A stretch of 64,000 nt of DNA from positions 1 through 64,000 of the IMG/VR virus record IMGVR_UViG_3300013113_000701; one strand, given 5' to 3'. Below, one piece after another: positions 61,031-64,000 of this stretch. The stretch comes from a virus. The translations under genes were made by a program, and so were the position numbers. Under the pieces are notes generated by a model, which was not told the DNA's origin, searched no databases, and saw nothing but the letters and a program-made list of their open reading frames with translations. How positions within the stretch are numbered: position 1 is the stretch's first letter; every line of letters begins with the position of its first letter.

Positions 61031-61690
61031 ATGGAAAAACTAAAAACAATAGCTGAAGTAAAGGCTGAAAAAAAAGAAGAATTAGATAGAGATTTAGAAG
61101 CATTAAAATTAAAGCGCAAAGCATACGAAATTTCAAATAGATTTTTAAAAGTATTCACTTTTGGAAAAATTGGAATATCGAACGCCCGTATTGTATTTTT
61201 CCTTTTAGACGAGTATCATAATAATAAATATCAAGAGCCAGAAAAAGAAGAACTTATAGAAATAATAAGTAAAGTATTAAAAAAATTCCCAGAAGGTACA
61301 AATCCTTATAAAATAGGAATGTCCGACTGTAAAGGAAGAGATAATACAAGTCCATTTTCTTTAAGTATTAAAAATCCCTCAAAAGGTAGAAGTAATGCGG
61401 TATTGAGATATATTACAAAGGACGATATTCAAATACAAATTGAATTCGATGAGAATGTAATGTATAATGACATGTTAGGTAGAGAGACAAGAAAGGTTAC
61501 GGAAAGCGAGTACCATTACTTTACTGGAATATCAAAAAGAGAAATTACAGAAATGAGAATTCCAAGAAAATTTTTAAAAGGTTTCAAATTCGTGAGATTT
61601 TATGGTGGTAATTGTACATCATATTCTGATGATGAATCTCATAATGAAATATTTAAAAAAACAATAACAAAAGGTATAAAGGATGGCTAA
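61031..61690 (+). CDS. Hypothetical protein, 219 aa
   Basis: I start it at ATG 61031, behind TCACTAAAATCACAATC. The first ~45 residues are a charged helix (EVKAEKKEELDRDLEALKLKRK), followed by an alpha/beta domain. There is KVTESEYHYFTGISKREIT near residue 160, and GGNCTSYSDDESHNE near the C-terminus. It is slightly more AT-rich than its neighbours and could be a recent insertion. No family is recognised. Confidence 0.65.
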   Translation: MEKLKTIAEVKAEKKEELDRDLEALKLKRKAYEISNRFLKVFTFGKIGISNARIVFFLLDEYHNNKYQEPEKEELIEIISKVLKKFPEGTNPYKIGMSDCKGRDNTSPFSLSIKNPSKGRSNAVLRYITKDDIQIQIEFDENVMYNDMLGRETRKVTESEYHYFTGISKREITEMRIPRKFLKGFKFVRFYGGNCTSYSDDESHNEIFKKTITKGIKDG

Positions 61691-61997
61691 GTTATTCATA
61701 CTTGACCCAACCGGCAAATCACTCTTTGATGGCCTGGGCTTAGAAAGAGAGAAAGCGAACAATTGTTACCGCGTACTCGCTGAAAAAATTGAGGAGGACT
61801 TATTGGAGTTCGCCGAAATAGATGATGGGAAGATAAACTTCACACATCGAACACCAGAACTTATGCAACATGTTGCTGAGTTCGTAGATATGGAACTTAC
61901 CCCAGAGTTGGGGTTTGCTATAGGTTTAATCATTGCTGATGTAGATAGTATCACAGGAGGAGTAATCAATAAACTCCAAATGGAAGGTAAATTATAG
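61683..61997 (+). CDS. Small hypothetical protein, 104 aa
   Basis: It starts MAKLFILDPTGKSLFDGLG and continues as a helical, acidic protein (RVLAEKIEEDLLEFAE). It ends ELGFAIGLIIADVDSITGG, a moderately hydrophobic stretch that is more likely buried than membrane-spanning. It overlaps the previous gene by 8 bases. Function is unknown; it may act with the replication genes that follow. Confidence 0.6.
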   Translation: MAKLFILDPTGKSLFDGLGLEREKANNCYRVLAEKIEEDLLEFAEIDDGKINFTHRTPELMQHVAEFVDMELTPELGFAIGLIIADVDSITGGVINKLQMEGKL

Positions 61998-62049
61998 AAA
62001 AATCAGGGATGGTTGATCACATTTATAAACCAAACAAATACATTTTATC

Positions 62050-62562
62050 ATGGAAGAAAACAAATTATCCAGAGAACAAACAGATGCTATTTTAGCACCT
62101 AAACTCCAGAACATCATCGAAGGTCCTGGAAAGTATGAAATGAGAGTTACCTCAGTTACTCCTTATGAAAAGGAATTAGGTAACGGTAGAAAACAAGTTG
62201 CTATTGTAAATGTGGCCGCAATGACGGTATATCAATACAAAATGTCACAAAACTTCTACCAACAAGGACAATTCGATAAATCTGCAAATGAGAACATTTC
62301 ATTCTCAGTAAGAGATGTTGATTATTTACCAGCTAAAGGAGAAATCCTTGAAGTAACGATGACTAATTTCTTCAGTACTAAGGTAAATAAGACAATCTTA
62401 GTTGTTGGTTCTTACAAAGAACAACCTGTAAAGAAAGCAACAGCTATGACTATGGCTCAGTTTCTTAATGGTGGGCACGCAACTGAAGAAAGAGTTGAGT
62501 TAATCACCCAAACAGAGGAAGAAATTCCAGAATTTGTAGCTGGAAAAAGTCAAACAGCTTAA
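62050..62562 (+). CDS. SSB-like (OB-fold) candidate, 170 aa
   Basis: The strands GKYEMRVTSVTPYEKELGNGRKQVAIVNVAAMTVYQ and GEILEVTMTNFFSTKVNKTILVVGSYK suggest an OB-type barrel. An acidic C-terminal tail (TQTEEEIPEFVAG) follows, as in many single-stranded DNA-binding proteins. It precedes the DNA polymerase gene and has its own terminator, consistent with a highly expressed replication protein. The identification is by shape and context only. Confidence 0.5.
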   Translation: MEENKLSREQTDAILAPKLQNIIEGPGKYEMRVTSVTPYEKELGNGRKQVAIVNVAAMTVYQYKMSQNFYQQGQFDKSANENISFSVRDVDYLPAKGEILEVTMTNFFSTKVNKTILVVGSYKEQPVKKATAMTMAQFLNGGHATEERVELITQTEEEIPEFVAGKSQTA

Positions 62563-62571
62563 TTATTAATC

Positions 62572-62601
62572 GGGTGTGCACTATATTTGCACACCCTTTT
62601 T
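62572..62601 (+). terminator. Intrinsic terminator
   Basis: A perfect 9-bp stem GGGTGTGCA / TGCACACCC (loop CTATATT) is followed by TTTTT. It separates the SSB-like gene from the polymerase gene, which must then be transcribed by readthrough or from its own promoter. Confidence 0.92.
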
Positions 62602-62610
62602 CTCTCAAGT

Positions 62611-64000
62611 ATGAAAAAACAACTTATTTACGATATTGAGGTATTCCCCAATTTCTTTTGTGCATGCTTCGAAGAGTACGGTAATGATAATAAGTACTAC
62701 TTTGAGATATCACCATGGCAAGATGATAGATCTAAAATGATTGACTTCATAACTGGTAATATCCTTATTGGATATAACAACAATGGTTATGATAATATCA
62801 TCATGAACTACATTATTGAATGGCCAAGAAAGAATGCGGATTTGTTTAAGATGTCACACTTAGCAATCCACGGAGAATACGATGATTACAAAGCATGGAG
62901 GTATCCTAAAATCTATGAATCAATCGATATCATGTCAATGTTATTCTCTAAAATGCAACGTGTCAGTTTAAAAGAACTGGCTGTAAATGTGAATTACCCA
63001 AAGATTCAAGACTTACCAAAACCTTTCGATGAACCAGTTAGAGAAGACGAAGTTGAATTAGTAAAACATTACTGTTTCAACGATGTTGGTGTTACAAAAT
63101 ACATCACTAATCTATCAAAAGACAAGCTTAATCTAAGAATAAAGATTGAGCAGGAATACGGCATCAAATGTCTATCTAAAGATGATGTAAATACTGGGGT
63201 AGAATTGTTTAAAAAGTTCTACGCTGATGATACAGGTTCTGAGTTCTTCAAAGATCAAAGAACACATCGTCCGTTCATGAAATTGGCTGATTGTATTAGT
63301 GACAAAGTACAATTCAAGTCTAAGCAGTTTAACGAACTACTCACAACTCTGAAGAATAAACGTATTACTGAAACTAAAGGTGCTCTAAAACACTCTGTAG
63401 TTTACGGAGGTGTTAAGCATGTTTATGGTACTGGTGGTATACATTCTAAAGATAAGGCAGGTATTATAATGGCTGGAGGAGATGATGAGATTTACATCGA
63501 TGCTGATGTATCATCACTATACCCTTCGTTGCTTATTAAATTGGGAGCGTGTCCAGCACACTTAGATGCTGGAATATTTGTACCAAGATACCAATGGCTT
63601 CGTGATACGAGAGTTAAAGCCAAGAAAGAAAAGAACATGCTGATTGCTGATACTTACAAGTTATCATTAAATGGAACCTATGGAAATCTGATAAACCAAT
63701 ATTCTTGGTTGTATGATCCCCAGGCTGCAATGACTATAACCCTAAATGGACAGCTTATGCTCTCAATGTTAAGTGAACAACTAACTGACGCAGAGATGAA
63801 AGTAGATTCTCTGAATACAGATGGTATCACCACAATATTGAAGAAAAAAGACCTTCCAAAGTATTATGAAATCTGTAAAGCATGGGAAAAGCACACAGAA
63901 TTGGAGTTGGAATACGCTTATTACTACAAAGTAATCAGGAGAGATGTGAATTCTTACATAGCCTGGTACGCAGATGAAGATGGGAAACCTTTACGTGACA
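62611..64000 (+). CDS. Family B DNA polymerase (partial, C-terminus off window)
   Basis: The exonuclease domain starts with YDIEVFPN (residues 7-14; DxE acidic pair), then GYNNNGYDN and an EDEVELVKHYCFNDV exo III-like region. The polymerase domain has motif A DADVSSLYPSLL (SLYPS near 302-306), motif B KLSLNGTYGN (about 350-359) and motif C NTDGI near residue 402 (variant of YxDTDS). Before motif A, the sequence VYGGVKHVYGTGGIHS is typical of crAss-like family B enzymes. It is cut off after 463 residues. It is the main replicase candidate of the phage. Confidence 0.9.
   Translation, partial: MKKQLIYDIEVFPNFFCACFEEYGNDNKYYFEISPWQDDRSKMIDFITGNILIGYNNNGYDNIIMNYIIEWPRKNADLFKMSHLAIHGEYDDYKAWRYPKIYESIDIMSMLFSKMQRVSLKELAVNVNYPKIQDLPKPFDEPVREDEVELVKHYCFNDVGVTKYITNLSKDKLNLRIKIEQEYGIKCLSKDDVNTGVELFKKFYADDTGSEFFKDQRTHRPFMKLADCISDKVQFKSKQFNELLTTLKNKRITETKGALKHSVVYGGVKHVYGTGGIHSKDKAGIIMAGGDDEIYIDADVSSLYPSLLIKLGACPAHLDAGIFVPRYQWLRDTRVKAKKEKNMLIADTYKLSLNGTYGNLINQYSWLYDPQAAMTITLNGQLMLSMLSEQLTDAEMKVDSLNTDGITTILKKKDLPKYYEICKAWEKHTELELEYAYYYKVIRRDVNSYIAWYADEDGKPLRD

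Noticed and set aside
62582-62589. TATATTTG resembling a host -7 promoter element
   Set aside because: It lies inside the loop and stem of the terminator at 62572-62601 and has no TTTG at -33.
1-64000. CRISPR array, integrase, attachment site or transposase
   Set aside because: None was found. There are no regularly spaced direct repeats of 24-40 bases and no recombinase or transposase motifs in any translated gene.

Overview
The window is a segment of a large, AT-rich, tailed double-stranded DNA phage. It is best read as a crAss-like phage (order Crassvirales) of a Bacteroidetes host. Supporting signals are a crAss-type major capsid protein, a portal and large terminase in the usual order, several ring/tail genes, an M15-tipped virion protein, and a 3,989-residue virion protein that carries the DFDID active-site motif of crAss-like virion RNA polymerases plus a HEGFH zincin motif. 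Two promoter-like sequences fit the Bacteroidetes pattern TTTG-N20-TAnnTTTG, and starts generally lack Shine-Dalgarno sequences. No sequence search was possible, so family names rest on motifs, length and gene order.

Layout. (1) 1-7795, minus strand: appendage and receptor-binding candidates, including a BspA/DUF285-type repeat protein and shuffled small modules, wrapped around a lysis cassette (YkuD-like lysin, two holin-like proteins, two spanin-like coiled-coil proteins). (2) 7899-28463, minus: three very large proteins and one medium one, likely packaged and ejected with the DNA (1,080, 3,989, 1,050 and 707 residues). (3) 28465-46477, minus: tail hub/stabilisation protein, ring proteins, abundant structural protein, major capsid protein, scaffold candidate, portal and terminase. 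The capsid gene and a second structural gene each end in a strong terminator. (4) 46452-50352, minus: HU-like protein, winged-helix proteins, zinc-ribbon, GroES-like and other small proteins, behind a host-type promoter at 50357-50388. (5) 51034-54233, minus: a second small operon with a WDGH-type phage protein, an Acb2/Tad1-hairpin-like candidate immune evasion protein and a winged-helix regulator. Four copies of a TGTAC-N5-GTACA palindrome surround the regulator and sit at fixed spacing before two starts. (6) 54414-64000, plus: presumed early/replication block, with about 27 small genes, an SSB-like candidate and the start of a family B DNA polymerase.

The most unusual part is block 6. Between its small genes lie at least four stretches that look like compact structured RNAs: 55103-55355, 55730-55936, 57931-58155 (a tRNA-like element followed by a multi-helix domain) and 60848-60970. 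Several end in intrinsic terminators. Many 5' leaders in this block also carry copies of the heptamer TCACTAA. This suggests an early expression system distinct from the host-like promoters of the minus-strand genes, and fits known crAss-like biology in which an ejected phage RNA polymerase transcribes early genes. That functional link is inference.
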